Shown: positions 48,745 through 58,816 of the stretch, one piece after another
Position numbering within the stretch: the stretch's first letter is position 1
Layout: each line of letters starts with the position of its first letter
DNA from: Pseudorhizobium flavum
GTDB taxonomy: Bacteria > Pseudomonadota > Alphaproteobacteria > Rhizobiales > Rhizobiaceae
Direction: 5' to 3'
Assembly: GCF_902502825.2 (NCBI RefSeq)
Contig: NZ_LR723670.1
Span: forward strand, 3,282,501 to 3,346,500
DNA length: 64,000 bases
The notes under the pieces: model-generated
The model's database searches: none
Seen by the model: only the letters and a program-made list of their open reading frames with translations
Told to the model about the DNA's origin: nothing
Translations under genes and position numbers: made by a program

Positions 48745-49744
48745 GATGACGCGATCCCATCCGGCACAAAGACCGACGCAGCAGCGTGCGACGATGCGTG
48801 TCCGCCCGACGGCCCCCATCCTGCCCCCCTCCAATATTCAGGGCAATGCGCTAATTGTCGTCATCGCGATCATGGCCTTCCTCGCCTGCCTTACCTTCGG
48901 CGCCGTCAGCATGGTTCGGGCGACCGCCGCAGGCTGGCAAAGCCAGATCTCCCGGGAGATCACCATCCAGATCAAGCCCGCTGAAGGGCTGGACATGGAT
49001 GCGGCCCTGCAGAAAGCCAAGGATCTTGCACTCGGCTTTGTCGGCACCGAGGCGGGAACAATACTGGACGATGGCGCAACGGCGCGACTTCTGGAGCCTT
49101 GGCTCGGTGCCGGGCTCGATCTCAAGGAACTGCCGGTTCCGCGATTGGTCGTCATCACCATCGACGAAGAGAACCCGCCCGATTTTGGAGAGATGCGGGA
49201 ATTGCTGGCGCAGGAACTCCCTGAGGCCTTTCTCGACGATCACCGCACATGGGTCGACCGACTCGTCTCCATGGCGAGCACTACGGTGATGATTGGAACC
49301 GGCGTCCTGGTCCTTGTCTTCACGGCAATGGTCCTGACCGTGATCTTTGCCACCCGCGGCGTGATCGCGGGCAATCGCCACATCGTCGAGGTCCTTCATT
49401 TCGTCGGAGCCGAAGGCGGCTTCGTGGCGCGGGAATTCCAGAAGCATTTCCTCAAGATCAGCCTGAAGGGATCGGCCGCCGGGAGCGCACTGGCAGCAGT
49501 CCTGTTTGCCACCTTGGGGATCTGGCAGACCAATGCCCGCGCGACCCCCGAAAGCGACCAGACGATGGCCCTGTTCGGAACGTTCTCGCTTGGATGGAGC
49601 GGCTATCTGGGCATCCTTGCGACAATGGTCGTCATCGCCCTCCTGACGACACTGACAGCACGCCTGACGGTGATGCGCACGATCGACGAAATCGACCTCA
49701 TACGCTCGGATCCGGCGAGATCCGACGGCCTTCCCGCGTCGTGA
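48737..49744 (+). CDS. ftsX: cell-division ABC permease FtsX
   Basis: A 335-residue protein with four predicted membrane helices and a large periplasmic loop between the first (about residues 38-60) and the second (near 180-205). The C-terminal family block RTIDEIDLIRSDPARSDGLP is close to the usual FtsX ending. The start overlaps ftsE by eight bases, so the two are translationally coupled. The cytoplasmic N-terminus is Pro/Arg-rich. Confidence 0.93.
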   Translation: MNEMTRSHPAQRPTQQRATMRVRPTAPILPPSNIQGNALIVVIAIMAFLACLTFGAVSMVRATAAGWQSQISREITIQIKPAEGLDMDAALQKAKDLALGFVGTEAGTILDDGATARLLEPWLGAGLDLKELPVPRLVVITIDEENPPDFGEMRELLAQELPEAFLDDHRTWVDRLVSMASTTVMIGTGVLVLVFTAMVLTVIFATRGVIAGNRHIVEVLHFVGAEGGFVAREFQKHFLKISLKGSAAGSALAAVLFATLGIWQTNARATPESDQTMALFGTFSLGWSGYLGILATMVVIALLTTLTARLTVMRTIDEIDLIRSDPARSDGLPAS

Positions 49745-49809
49745 CGGATGGGCAGAGGCTGGAGACAAAACCCTGTTCATGACGTGGGACTCGGTCTATT
49801 CACTTTCGC

Positions 49810-50547
49810 ATGAGCACGACTCGTCCATCAAAGGGGGAACGCCTGCCTGACAGTCCGCGCAGACGTGTTGCCACGCAGCTCTTTTCCCGGAGCAGCAGGC
49901 TGAGGCGGGTTGCGCGCTGGATCATCACGGGTTCTCTGATGGTGATCGCAACGATCCTGGGCGGCTTCCTCTGGTTCGCTGACTCGGTCGCTTCGTTACA
50001 GCCACCGGAGGGAGTGAAGGCCGACGCGATAGTGGTGCTGACGGGTGGCTATCAGCGCATCGACCAGGCCATGGGCCTGTTGCGTGACGGAGCGGGAAAA
50101 CGGCTGCTGATCTCGGGCGCGCACCCTTCCACCAGCCCGGCACAGATCCAGAAGATGACGCAGACCCCACCCGACCTCTTCTCGTGCTGCGTCGACATCG
50201 GCTATGACGCGATCGACACGATCGGCAATGCCAACGAGATATCACGCTGGATTAATGACAACGGCTTCGCCACCGTACTGGTGGTCACCCAGAACTATCA
50301 CATGCCCCGTAGCCTTCACGAACTGCGCCGGGCCGATCCGGTAACTGATTTTATCCCTTATCCGGTGGTGAATTCCGACCTGACCCGCAAGGCCTGGTTC
50401 GCTGAGCCGGACGTGGTCCGCACCATGATGCAGGAATATGTGAAGGTCCTCGCGGCGAACGTGCGGGACTGGGTCGGGCTCGGCCACCGCACCGGCCTGC
50501 GTACCGGAGAGAAATCGGAAGCGTCAGGTTTCAAGGCAACGCTCTGA
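49810..50547 (+). CDS. YdcF-like (DUF218) membrane-associated protein
   Basis: A 245-residue protein with one helix (about residues 36-58) followed by a DUF218 domain: ADAIVVLTGGYQRIDQAMGLLRDGAGKRLLISG, then the Glu/Thr-rich NANEISRWI and the TQNYHMPRSLHEL motif. YdcF/SanA-type proteins contribute to envelope barrier function; the reaction is unknown. It follows ftsX by 65 bases and precedes plsC by 88, probably in the same transcription unit. Confidence 0.88.
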   Translation: MSTTRPSKGERLPDSPRRRVATQLFSRSSRLRRVARWIITGSLMVIATILGGFLWFADSVASLQPPEGVKADAIVVLTGGYQRIDQAMGLLRDGAGKRLLISGAHPSTSPAQIQKMTQTPPDLFSCCVDIGYDAIDTIGNANEISRWINDNGFATVLVVTQNYHMPRSLHELRRADPVTDFIPYPVVNSDLTRKAWFAEPDVVRTMMQEYVKVLAANVRDWVGLGHRTGLRTGEKSEASGFKATL

Positions 50548-50635
50548 GCCCAGCCCGCCTTCCATACTTGCATCTGGCCGCTTTTGCTGCTGGCCGTTCT
50601 CGTGTAGGCAGCCTTGGTCCACGAGGAAATCCTGC

Positions 50636-51439
50636 ATGCTGATGGTTCGCTCCATCCTGTTCAACATGGCATTCTATGCCAACCTCATCCTTCAGATGAT
50701 CGTCCTGACGCCGGTCTACTTCGCCCTGCCGCGCAAGAAGGCGTTCCGGATCCCCAAGAACTGGGCACTCTCCAATCACTGGCTGATGGAGAAGATCGTC
50801 GGCACAACCTTCGAGATCGAGGGGCTGGAGAATATTCCGGAAGGCGGTTGCATTTTCGCGCCCAAGCACCAGTCTTTCTGGGACACCTTCGCGCTCCTCC
50901 CCTGGCAGAAGGACCCGGTCTACATCCTCAAGCGCGAACTGCTGTGGATCCCGCTCTTCGGCTGGTACGTGATGAAGCAGCGGATGATCCCGGTCAACCG
51001 CGGCGCCCGTGGCAAGGTGATGGTGGGCGTGATGGAGCGCACGAAACAGGAGATGAACAACGGGCGCCAACTCATCATCTACCCCGAGGGAACGCGCCGT
51101 CCGCCGGGCGCCGAGCCGCAATATCGATACGGAATCGCGCGCATCTATCGCGACATTCAGGTTCCGGTGGTGCCGATCGCCATGCATCCGGGGTTATTCT
51201 GGCCGCGCCGCCGATCGGTCCGCTTTCCAGGTCATTTCAAGGTGCGCATTCTTCCGGCAATCGAGCCCGGTCTCGACCCCGACACATTCTACCAGACGCT
51301 GATCGACCGGCTGGAGAAGGCAAGCGACGAACTCCTCGTGGAAACAGTGGAAGCCAATCCGCACCTCAAGCTACCGCCGACCGCCGCGAAGCGCCTCGCG
51401 GAACTGCGGCAGGAGCAGGCGAACGCGACCCCGGCTTAG
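50636..51439 (+). CDS. plsC: 1-acyl-sn-glycerol-3-phosphate acyltransferase
   Basis: Makes phosphatidic acid in the inner membrane. The 267-residue protein has a hydrophobic N-terminus and the acyltransferase motifs HQSFWD (His78 and Asp83, the HX4D pair), the glycerophosphate-binding region and YPEGTRRPPG. The chosen ATG gives MLMVRSILFN; the next ATG two codons in is an alternative. It is downstream of ftsEX-ydcF and convergent with chaC. Confidence 0.93.
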   Translation: MLMVRSILFNMAFYANLILQMIVLTPVYFALPRKKAFRIPKNWALSNHWLMEKIVGTTFEIEGLENIPEGGCIFAPKHQSFWDTFALLPWQKDPVYILKRELLWIPLFGWYVMKQRMIPVNRGARGKVMVGVMERTKQEMNNGRQLIIYPEGTRRPPGAEPQYRYGIARIYRDIQVPVVPIAMHPGLFWPRRRSVRFPGHFKVRILPAIEPGLDPDTFYQTLIDRLEKASDELLVETVEANPHLKLPPTAAKRLAELRQEQANATPA

Positions 51440-51454
51440 AGCCGGCGGCTGCCG

Positions 51455-51988
51455 CTAGTCCAGATCGACCAGCCTGCTCACGCCTTCCAGCCAGTGGTCG
51501 CGAATTCCCATCTCGCGGAGGTGGGAGACCGTGTTGAGGACATAGGCGGGGTTGGGGCCGGACTTGCCGACGGCGCTGCGGACGATCTCGGCAGCCTCCC
51601 GCGCGTCCAGTACCCCGGCATACTGAGCGTGCTGTCGGTCCACGACATATCCCAGTGCCCGAACCTGGCGCCGGTCCCCCAGCACCGCAGGCAGAAAACG
51701 CTCCTTGTAGACATGCGTGACCAATTCCCGGGCGCGCAGGTAGGCGAGCACCTCGGCGCGTTCCTCGCTCCGGACACGGAATGCCATGCCGCGGCAGGAC
51801 CCGCCTCGGTCCAGCCCCAGGACCAGACCCGGTCGCTCCGGCGTGCCCCGATGAACATGGGAGCGGACGCAAAGCGAGCGGCGGTAACCGAAGATATGCG
51901 CCTCCGCCTTCTCCTCGAAGGAGAAGCCCGGGTTCCACATGAGCGACCCGTAGCCAAACACCCAAAATTCGTCCATATCCGGCGCCAT
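51455..51988 (-). CDS. chaC: ChaC-type gamma-glutamylcyclotransferase
   Basis: A 177-residue enzyme of the glutathione-specific ChaC family, which degrades glutathione to Cys-Gly and 5-oxoproline. The GYGSLMW motif near residues 12-18 is the substrate loop, and the catalytic Glu is expected in the RELVTHVY region. A downstream ATG (MDEFWVFG) could also be used. It is convergent with plsC and divergent from the DUF2125 gene across 53 bases. Confidence 0.9.
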   Translation of the reverse strand: MAPDMDEFWVFGYGSLMWNPGFSFEEKAEAHIFGYRRSLCVRSHVHRGTPERPGLVLGLDRGGSCRGMAFRVRSEERAEVLAYLRARELVTHVYKERFLPAVLGDRRQVRALGYVVDRQHAQYAGVLDAREAAEIVRSAVGKSGPNPAYVLNTVSHLREMGIRDHWLEGVSRLVDLD

Positions 51989-52041
51989 GCGTTCCCGTCA
52001 GCGTCGTTCGCGCTACATCCGGCCACCTTTGGGAGAACATC

Positions 52042-53052
52042 ATGGCAGCGTCAAGCCGATCCGCTATCGCCAGGAAAGTTTGGCTTCTCGCGCTCTTGAT
52101 CGTTCTGGTCATCGCCATCTACACCGGCGGCTGGTTCTATGCGGCATCGGCCCTGAAGGAGCGAACGCTTGCGCTACTGGGCAGCAAAGAGGCTGATGGA
52201 GTAACCGTCGAGTGCCTGGATGCATCCTATCGGGGCTATCCGTTCCGGATCGGTCTGTTCTGCTCCCGCGTCAACCTCGACGATCACACCCACGGCATTT
52301 CGGCGACGCTCGGCGCGCTTCGTTCCGCTGCGCAGGTCTACAACCCAGGCCATATCGTCTGGGAAGTCGATGGACCCGCGGAAATAAGGACAAGCCACGG
52401 TCTGTCCGTGTCATCGAACTGGAAAAACCTGCAATCGAGCCTGGTGGCGAAGGATGGCCGGTTAGAGCGCAGCTCGACGGTGATACAGCAGGTGGCCACG
52501 AGCCTCGTCTCCACTGCCGCGGGACAAGCGCTGAACGTTGCAGCAGACAGGACGGAGGTCCATCTGCGCCAGAATGGCAACGATCTGGACGCGGCACTCA
52601 GCCTCCAGAATGTCAGGGCAACGGGAGAGGGATTGGCAGACGTATCGTTGCCGGCAGGATCTGCCGTGGTCGACGTGACGCTTGTCGGACGTGCCGACAT
52701 GGTGGATGGCACGGACCCGAACGGCCTTGCCCTCTATGGCACGGAAGGCGAGATGCGCAGGCTGGCCGTCGATCTAGGCGAAGGACGGCTCGTCACCGTG
52801 ACAGGCCCCTTCTCCATTGATGGAGACGGCTATCTGTCGGGTCGATTGAAGGTGCAGGTGGAGCAGATCGACGCGTGGCGCGACAGTGTTGCAGCAGCGT
52901 TCCCGGATATCGAGCCTGTCCTGAGGACCGTTTCCGGCATGCTGTCGGCCTTGACCGGAGGTAGCCAGAGCGCATCGATCGATCTGACGATCGAGCGCGG
53001 CAAGGTGCTGGCGGGCGGTTTTATTCCAATCGGCGAGATCCCGCCGATCTGA
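52042..53052 (+). CDS. DUF2125 family protein
   Basis: A 336-residue protein with an N-terminal membrane anchor (about residues 12-33), then the DUF2125 sequence VECLDASYRGYPFRIGLFCSRV, with two Cys that could pair, and extended beta-rich stretches suggesting a periplasmic beta-sheet domain. Common in Rhizobiales; function unknown. It converges on tyrC with two bases between stops. Confidence 0.88.
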   Translation: MAASSRSAIARKVWLLALLIVLVIAIYTGGWFYAASALKERTLALLGSKEADGVTVECLDASYRGYPFRIGLFCSRVNLDDHTHGISATLGALRSAAQVYNPGHIVWEVDGPAEIRTSHGLSVSSNWKNLQSSLVAKDGRLERSSTVIQQVATSLVSTAAGQALNVAADRTEVHLRQNGNDLDAALSLQNVRATGEGLADVSLPAGSAVVDVTLVGRADMVDGTDPNGLALYGTEGEMRRLAVDLGEGRLVTVTGPFSIDGDGYLSGRLKVQVEQIDAWRDSVAAAFPDIEPVLRTVSGMLSALTGGSQSASIDLTIERGKVLAGGFIPIGEIPPI

Positions 53053-53054
53053 CG

Positions 53055-53984
53055 CTATTTCTTAGCGTCCAGCGCATGGCGTCCAAAGTCTGGAGCATCC
53101 ACGTCCTGGCCGGCCTCGACGATTGAGCGGCGTACGGCGCGCGTCCGGGTGAAGAGGTCGAACAGTTTGTCGCCCTCGCCCCAGCGGATCGCCCGCTGCA
53201 GATAGGCAAGGTCTTCCGAAAACCGCGCCAGCATTTCCAGGATCGCATCCTTGTTGTGAAGGCAGACGTCGCGCCACATGGTGGGGTCGGAGGCCGCAAG
53301 ACGCGTGAAATCGCGAAAACCGGACGCTGAATACTTGATGACTTCCGATTCCGTAACCGTTTCGAGGTCATCCGCCGTACCGACAATATTGTAAGCGATG
53401 ATATGCGGCAGGTGCGAGACGATGGCGAGCACCTTGTCATGGTGCTGGGGATCCATCTCGTCGATCCGCGACCCGAGCGCGGTCCAGAAGGCCTTGAGCT
53501 TCTCCAATGCCTGCGGGTCGGTGTCCGGCAAGGGCGTGAAGATGCACCAGCGGCCGCGAAAGAGGCCCGCAAAGCCGGCATCCGGACCGGACTTCTCCGT
53601 TCCTGCCAACGGGTGGCCCGGAATGAAGTGAACGCCTTGCGGCATGTGCGGGGCCATCTGAGCGATGACCGAAGCCTTGGTCGAGCCGACATCAGTGACG
53701 ATCGCTCCAGCCTTCAGGTTGGGGGAGATCTGCCTCGCCACCTCTTCCGAGGCACCCACCGGAACGGACACGACTACCAGATCGGCGCCACGCACCGCCT
53801 CTGCCGCTGAAGCTACGTAGGCTGTTCCAAGCCCTAGTTCCTCGGCCCGCCGCAGCGTCTCCGGGCTGCGTGTCGAGATGACGACCTCCTTCGCCAGCCC
53901 TAGCTCCTTGACGTCGCGGGCGATCGAAGAGCCGATAAGGCCGATGCCGATCAGCGCGATCCGGTCGAAGCGCCCGTCCGTCAT
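53055..53984 (-). CDS. tyrC: prephenate/arogenate (cyclohexadienyl) dehydrogenase
   Basis: An NAD(P)-dependent enzyme of tyrosine synthesis. The 309-residue protein has the Rossmann motif [43 protein letters not shown] and [20 protein letters not shown]. Whether prephenate or arogenate is preferred cannot be told from the sequence. Its ATG overlaps the hisC stop by four bases, and the two form an operon common in alphaproteobacteria. Confidence 0.93.
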   Translation of the reverse strand: MTDGRFDRIALIGIGLIGSSIARDVKELGLAKEVVISTRSPETLRRAEELGLGTAYVASAAEAVRGADLVVVSVPVGASEEVARQISPNLKAGAIVTDVGSTKASVIAQMAPHMPQGVHFIPGHPLAGTEKSGPDAGFAGLFRGRWCIFTPLPDTDPQALEKLKAFWTALGSRIDEMDPQHHDKVLAIVSHLPHIIAYNIVGTADDLETVTESEVIKYSASGFRDFTRLAASDPTMWRDVCLHNKDAILEMLARFSEDLAYLQRAIRWGEGDKLFDLFTRTRAVRRSIVEAGQDVDAPDFGRHALDAKK

Positions 53985-55090
53985 GCGCTGCGACCCATGA
54001 ATTCGCCAAGGGTCTCGATGACGCCGCGGTTCGCCTCTTCCGATCCGACCGTCATGCGCAGCGCGTTCGGGAATCCGTAGCCCTTTACCGCCCTCAGGAT
54101 ATAGCCACGGCTGGTGAGAAAGGCGTCGGCATCCTCAGCCCGCTTGCCGTCGATATCGGGGAAATGGATAAGAAGAAAGTTGGTGACCGAAGGCGTGACC
54201 GTGAGGCCGATCGCCTCGAAAGCGTGCGCCAGCTTGCCGAGCCAGAGGTTGTTGTGCTCGACCGCCTTTTCGATGAAGCCCTGGTCGCGGATGGCGGCGG
54301 CACCGGCGGCAATCGCCGGAGCGTTCATATTGAATGGGCCACGCACCCGGTTCAGCGCGTCGATGATGGCCGCGGGAGCATACATCCAGCCGATACGGAG
54401 AGCAGCCAGGCCATAGGCCTTGGAGAAGGTGCGCGTCATCACCACGTTGCGGCTGCCGGAGACGAGTTCAAGCCCGGCCTCGTAATCGTTGCGGCGGACA
54501 TATTCCGCATAGGCCGCGTCGAGCACCAGAACGACGTTCTTCGGCAGCCCGGCCTGGAGGCGTCGGATTTCCGACACCGGCACATAGGTTCCGGTCGGAT
54601 TGCCGGGATTGGCGATGAAGACGATCTTCGTCCTCTCCGTGACGGCGGCCAGGATCGCATCGACATCGACGCGGCACTCCTTCTCCTTGACGACGACCGG
54701 CGTAGCACCCGCCGCCATGATCTGGATCTTGTAGACGAGGAAGCCGTGCTCGGTGATGATGCCTTCGTCGCCGCCCCCCAAGTAGACGTGACAAAGGAGG
54801 CCAAGCAGTTCGTCCGAACCGTTGCCGCAGAGGATGTTGGCCGCGTTGAGTCCGTGCACGGCGGCGATGGCCTGCCGGAGTTCGGTTGCCTGGCCGTCAG
54901 GGTAAATTTCCAGATGGTCCGCCGCACCCTTGAACGCTTCAATCGCCTTTGGGCTGGCCCCAAGAGGAGTTTCGTTCGAGGAAAGCTTGAAGACGCGTGC
55001 GACGCCCGGAGCATGTTCCTTGCCCGGCACATAGGCGGCAATGTCCAGGATGCCAGGACGGGGAACAGGCTCGTTGACGACGATGCTCAT
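53981..55090 (-). CDS. hisC: histidinol-phosphate aminotransferase family
   Basis: A 369-residue class I/II PLP aminotransferase. The PLP Lys is in [27 protein letters not shown] and [13 protein letters not shown] are typical of HisC. Next to tyrC, this paralogue may also transaminate aromatic keto acids, as broad-range HisC enzymes do, so either histidine or aromatic synthesis could be the main role. The start has the ATG at [11 protein letters not shown]. Confidence 0.92.
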   Translation of the reverse strand: MSIVVNEPVPRPGILDIAAYVPGKEHAPGVARVFKLSSNETPLGASPKAIEAFKGAADHLEIYPDGQATELRQAIAAVHGLNAANILCGNGSDELLGLLCHVYLGGGDEGIITEHGFLVYKIQIMAAGATPVVVKEKECRVDVDAILAAVTERTKIVFIANPGNPTGTYVPVSEIRRLQAGLPKNVVLVLDAAYAEYVRRNDYEAGLELVSGSRNVVMTRTFSKAYGLAALRIGWMYAPAAIIDALNRVRGPFNMNAPAIAAGAAAIRDQGFIEKAVEHNNLWLGKLAHAFEAIGLTVTPSVTNFLLIHFPDIDGKRAEDADAFLTSRGYILRAVKGYGFPNALRMTVGSEEANRGVIETLGEFMGRSA

Positions 55091-55168
55091 GAGAACGACC
55101 TTCTGAAGGGTACCGGAACCGGCGGATAATGCTGTCGCATTAAAGCCGAAACCGGCCTTTGTCGAGGG

Positions 55169-55933
55169 TCAGGCCACCGCCCCGCAGCCATCTGCGGCAT
55201 CCCGTGTGGTCGGCACGCCCTGCGGCGCGAGTACCGGAACGAAGACGCGCCGGGAGGCCCGCGCAGCCACTGGCAGCCCTTGGTATAGGCGCTTCTGCGC
55301 CTCGACGATGATGACGCCGGAAAAGACCGGCCAGAAGCGACGGCCCATCCGCTCGATCACGTTCCGGAACCGCAGCACTGTTCGTATTCGCGACGGGGGA
55401 AAGAACAGTGCCTCGGCGCTCGCGGCAGGCGTGAAGTTCGTCTCCCGAAGCAGCAGGCTCAACTGCCGGCGCGAATAGGGCCGGCCCGAACCGAAAGGCG
55501 TGTGCTCCATTCGGGCCCAGACGCCACGCCGATTGGGCACAACGATGATGAGCCGCCCGCCGGGGGCGAGAATGCGCCACAATTCCTTCAATGTCTCGCG
55601 CGGATTCTCGGCGAATTCGAGAGAGTGCACCATCAGAACGCGATCGATCGAAGCGTCTGGCAGCGGCAGTTCTTCATCGAAGACGAGCGCCGTTGCCGAG
55701 AGTTCGCCGGATGGCCAGTTAACGGCACCTTGCCCGGCAGGCATGAAGGCGAAGGTGCGCTCGGTATCGGCCCGGAAGCGGTCGAGATAGGGAACCGCAT
55801 AGCCCAGACCCACCAGCCGCTCCTCTGGAAGCCGCGCCCAGAGAGAGGAGAGCGCGAAGCTGATGGACTGCTCCGCAAGGCGGCCCAGCTGGGAATGGTA
55901 GAACTCACGGAGATCGACGATATCTGTATGCAT
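55169..55933 (-). CDS. SAM-dependent methyltransferase (class I)
   Basis: About 254 residues. The usual glycine motif is altered; the recognisable part is PDASIDRVLMVHSLEFAENPRETLKELWRILAPGGRLIIVVPNRRG, the methyltransf_11 core, followed by PFGSGRPYSRRQLSLLLRETNFTP. Substrate unknown. The ATG giving MHTDIVDLREFY was used over a GTG one codon earlier. It is upstream of hisC-tyrC on the same strand and divergent from gloB. Confidence 0.85.
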   Translation of the reverse strand: MHTDIVDLREFYHSQLGRLAEQSISFALSSLWARLPEERLVGLGYAVPYLDRFRADTERTFAFMPAGQGAVNWPSGELSATALVFDEELPLPDASIDRVLMVHSLEFAENPRETLKELWRILAPGGRLIIVVPNRRGVWARMEHTPFGSGRPYSRRQLSLLLRETNFTPAASAEALFFPPSRIRTVLRFRNVIERMGRRFWPVFSGVIIVEAQKRLYQGLPVAARASRRVFVPVLAPQGVPTTRDAADGCGAVA

Positions 55934-56022
55934 CACAAAAATGCTAGCAGAGAGCGGTTGGACATCATAGCCGGAGCGTCTACATTCACCGGCGGCGCCA
56001 TCTTTGCAACGGGGACAGCATC

Positions 56023-56793
56023 ATGAAGCCGCTGGAGATCGAAGTCTTTCAATGCCGCAGCGACAATTACGGCGTGCTGGTGCACGACCCCGAAACAGGT
56101 CTGACGGCATCGATCGATGCTCCGGAGGAACAGCCGATCCTCGATGCACTTTCAAGGCGCGGCTGGACTTTGACCCATATCCTGACCACCCATCATCATA
56201 CTGATCATGTCGAAGGCAATCTCGGGCTTAAGGGGCGTTTCGAGCTGGAGATCATCGGCCCTATCAACGAGGCCGTTGCCATACCAGGGTTAGACCGGTC
56301 GGTGGAGGATGGTGACGAATTCGAATTCGGTGGCCATACCGTCTGCGTGATCGAGACGCCCGGGCATACTGCCGGCCATGTCTGCTACTATTTCCCGGAC
56401 GATAAGGTTCTCTTCGCCGCCGACACGCTGTTTGCCCTCGGTTGCGGCCGCCTGTTCGAACGGACTGCCGCCGACATGTGGCACTCCCTCCAGAAACTCT
56501 CCGCGCTCCCCGACGAGACAGCAGTCTATTTCGGGCACGAGTACACCCTGTCGAATGCACGCTTCGCGCTGACGATTGATCCGGACAATGCGCGGCTTCA
56601 GGAGCGGGTTCGGGAGATCGAAGCAACCCGCGCGGCAAACCGCTTCACCATCCCAACGACGATCGGCCTGGAGAAGGAGACCAACCCTTTCCTGCGCGCC
56701 ACCGATCCGGCCGTCCGCCGCAACCTCCTGATGGAATCCAGGTCGAACGAGGAAGTGTTTGCGGAGATCCGCAAGCGCAAGGACAGCTTCTAG
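56023..56793 (+). CDS. gloB: hydroxyacylglutathione hydrolase (glyoxalase II)
   Basis: Hydrolyses S-lactoylglutathione, the second step of methylglyoxal detoxification. The 256-residue metallo-beta-lactamase-fold protein has the dinuclear metal motif THHHTDH (residues 56-62), [30 protein letters not shown] and [15 protein letters not shown]-terminal substrate-binding [12 protein letters not shown] is present. GGGGACAGC lies before the ATG. Confidence 0.96.
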   Translation: MKPLEIEVFQCRSDNYGVLVHDPETGLTASIDAPEEQPILDALSRRGWTLTHILTTHHHTDHVEGNLGLKGRFELEIIGPINEAVAIPGLDRSVEDGDEFEFGGHTVCVIETPGHTAGHVCYYFPDDKVLFAADTLFALGCGRLFERTAADMWHSLQKLSALPDETAVYFGHEYTLSNARFALTIDPDNARLQERVREIEATRAANRFTIPTTIGLEKETNPFLRATDPAVRRNLLMESRSNEEVFAEIRKRKDSF

Positions 56794-56819
56794 TCCTCCT
56801 CGAATAAGGCGAGACCCAC

Positions 56820-57245
56820 ATGGATCCGCAGGACATCATCCGCATCCTCGGCATGCAGCCTCATCCCGAAGGCGGCTGGTACAAGGAGACCTTCCGCGAC
56901 CCCGCCGGCGGCGGGCGCGGCCATTCCACCGCCATCTACTACCTGCTCCAGGCAGGCGAGCGCTCCCACTGGCACCGGGTACGCGATGCCGCCGAGGTCT
57001 GGCACTACCACGCTGGCGACTCGCTGCGCCTGCGGATATCCCTTGATGGCGTCGAGCTGGACACGGTGATGCTCGGTCCGGACATCTTGAAGGGCGAGCG
57101 GCCACAGGCGATCGTCCCGGCAGGTGCGTGGCAGGCGGCAGAGACCCTTGGCGCCTATACCCTTGTCGGCTGCACGGTCGCTCCGGGCTTCGACTTCGCC
57201 GCCTTTGAGATGGCACCACCCGGCTGGGAGCCGGGATCAGGCTGA
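56820..57245 (+). CDS. DUF985 cupin-family protein
   Basis: A 141-residue cupin_5 (DUF985) protein with LGMQPHPEGGWYKETFRD, the metal-type cupin motif HWHRVRDAAEVWHYHAG, and the closing VGCTVAPGFDFAAFEMAPPGW. Function is unproved. It follows gloB by 26 bases, a frequent pairing. The last nine bases overlap the convergent YhhN-like gene. Confidence 0.92.
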   Translation: MDPQDIIRILGMQPHPEGGWYKETFRDPAGGGRGHSTAIYYLLQAGERSHWHRVRDAAEVWHYHAGDSLRLRISLDGVELDTVMLGPDILKGERPQAIVPAGAWQAAETLGAYTLVGCTVAPGFDFAAFEMAPPGWEPGSG

Positions 57246-57884
57246 CGGCAGGCCGGCGACCGCGAGGGTGAATACCAGCTGTGCGGAATAGTAGGTCGCC
57301 CACACGAAGTTGCGCAGCAGCCGGCCGAGCGGCGCGGCGGCGCCGACCAGGAATTTCTCCGCTGCAAGAGCCGTGTCGGAGGAAATAAAAAGGGCCGCTC
57401 CGAGAAATACAGCGGCATCCGCGACGGACAGCGCGGTAAAGCCCATGGCGCCGATCACGAGCCCATAGATGGCGACGGGCATGGCCAATGGACCCGCCGG
57501 CCGCCACAGGACGAGGATCAGCGCCGGAACCAGGATCGCCAGCGCAGCGGCACTGCCGATCCGCCACGCCTCGCCTAGGATGAGGCTCGGCTCCGCCATT
57601 GGCCAGAACAGCGCGACATAGGCAAGGTGCGACAGAAGAAAGGAGACGAGCCCAGCGATGAATGCGCGCTCACCATCATAGGCCAGGCAAAGATCGCCGA
57701 GCGCTCCAAGGAAAAGCGCCATCACCAGCCAGGTGGCCCCGCCGGCAATCACCGCATAAACTGCAAGAAGGAGCACCGGCGCAGCCTTCAAGGCCGCCCG
57801 GCCATGGCCTGCTGGCTTTCCCAGAAAGCGGAAATAGAGAAGCGCAAGCAGAAGCGAAAGAACAAGAACCGGCACTTCCAGCAT
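57237..57884 (-). CDS. YhhN-family membrane protein (lysoplasmalogenase-like)
   Basis: A 215-residue protein with about eight helices, TMEM86/YhhN family. Family motifs include GDLCLAYDGERAFIAGLVSFLLSHLAYV and the C-terminal FISSDTALAAEKFL. Eukaryotic TMEM86B hydrolyses lysoplasmalogen; activity of the bacterial forms is less certain. It follows the EamA transporter gene by 10 bases, probably as one operon, and overlaps the DUF985 gene by nine bases in the opposite direction. Confidence 0.88.
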   Translation of the reverse strand: MLEVPVLVLSLLLALLYFRFLGKPAGHGRAALKAAPVLLLAVYAVIAGGATWLVMALFLGALGDLCLAYDGERAFIAGLVSFLLSHLAYVALFWPMAEPSLILGEAWRIGSAAALAILVPALILVLWRPAGPLAMPVAIYGLVIGAMGFTALSVADAAVFLGAALFISSDTALAAEKFLVGAAAPLGRLLRNFVWATYYSAQLVFTLAVAGLPSA

Positions 57885-57894
57885 CGCGGCGCGG

Positions 57895-58788
57895 CTATTC
57901 CGCCAGCGACGGCTGCCGCGATCGCTGCGGCATCAGCATGTCCCGCGCCGCCAGCACCGCGCCGCCAGTAATCAGCAGACAGGCAAGCCCGATGCGCCAG
58001 TCCGGCTCGGCAAAACCGCTCGCCACCAAGATCAGTGTCGAAAGCAGCGGCGCAGCATAGCTTGCCGCACCGATGATCTGGATATCGCCGGTCTTGACCC
58101 CGTAGTCCCAGGCATAGAAAGCGGCTCCAACCGGAAGCAGGCCGAGCCCCACCACCGCCAGCCACTCGCTCCCACCGGCGGGCCATACCGTCGTCTCGAG
58201 AAAGAGATGGCAGATGAGCGACAGAAACGAGGTAGCGAGGCAGAAGCCGGTGACGACGTCGGTAGAGACGCGGTCGAAGCTGCGCGTCAGCAGGGAGTAT
58301 CCGGACCAGGTGAAGGCGCAGAGAAACGCCGCGCCATAGCCTAGCGCGTACTGGTCATCGAAGGAGATGCCGTTTCTCGAAACGATTGCCACCGTCCCGG
58401 CAAGCCCCGCCACCGCACCGGCGACGTGATGCCATCTCAGCCGCTCTCCCGGCAGCAGCGCGGAACCGACGACGATGAAGAGCGGCCACAGATAGGCGAT
58501 CAGGCCTGCCTCGACCGCTGGCGCATTGCGCAGGGCGGTGAAGTAGAGGAAATGGTAGCCAAAAAGGCCTGCGATGCCGATGATCCACACCTTGGGTGGC
58601 TGCCGCAGAAGTCTCAGCCGATGCGGCCTCGCAGCAAAAAGAAGAAGGCCTGGAAGACTGCCAATCGCGAAGCTGATCGCGGAAAGCTGGAAGGGCGGCA
58701 TCTTTCCGGACGCCGCTGTCATTAGTGCCAGCAATGACCACATGAGGATGGCCGTGAAGCCGATAAGCGTCCCGCGTGCCTTCACCAT
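57895..58788 (-). CDS. EamA/DMT-family transporter (YddG-like)
   Basis: A 297-residue protein with ten helices in two EamA repeats. It resembles the aromatic amino acid exporter YddG: MWSLLALMTAASGKMPPFQLSAISFAIG at the N-terminus and GYHFLYFTALRNAPAVEAGLIAYLWPLFIV. GGAGGGGG precedes the ATG. Substrate is not proved. Confidence 0.87.
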   Translation of the reverse strand: MVKARGTLIGFTAILMWSLLALMTAASGKMPPFQLSAISFAIGSLPGLLLFAARPHRLRLLRQPPKVWIIGIAGLFGYHFLYFTALRNAPAVEAGLIAYLWPLFIVVGSALLPGERLRWHHVAGAVAGLAGTVAIVSRNGISFDDQYALGYGAAFLCAFTWSGYSLLTRSFDRVSTDVVTGFCLATSFLSLICHLFLETTVWPAGGSEWLAVVGLGLLPVGAAFYAWDYGVKTGDIQIIGAASYAAPLLSTLILVASGFAEPDWRIGLACLLITGGAVLAARDMLMPQRSRQPSLAE

Positions 58789-58816
58789 GCCCCCCTCCAG
58801 GGCCGATCCAGCCCCG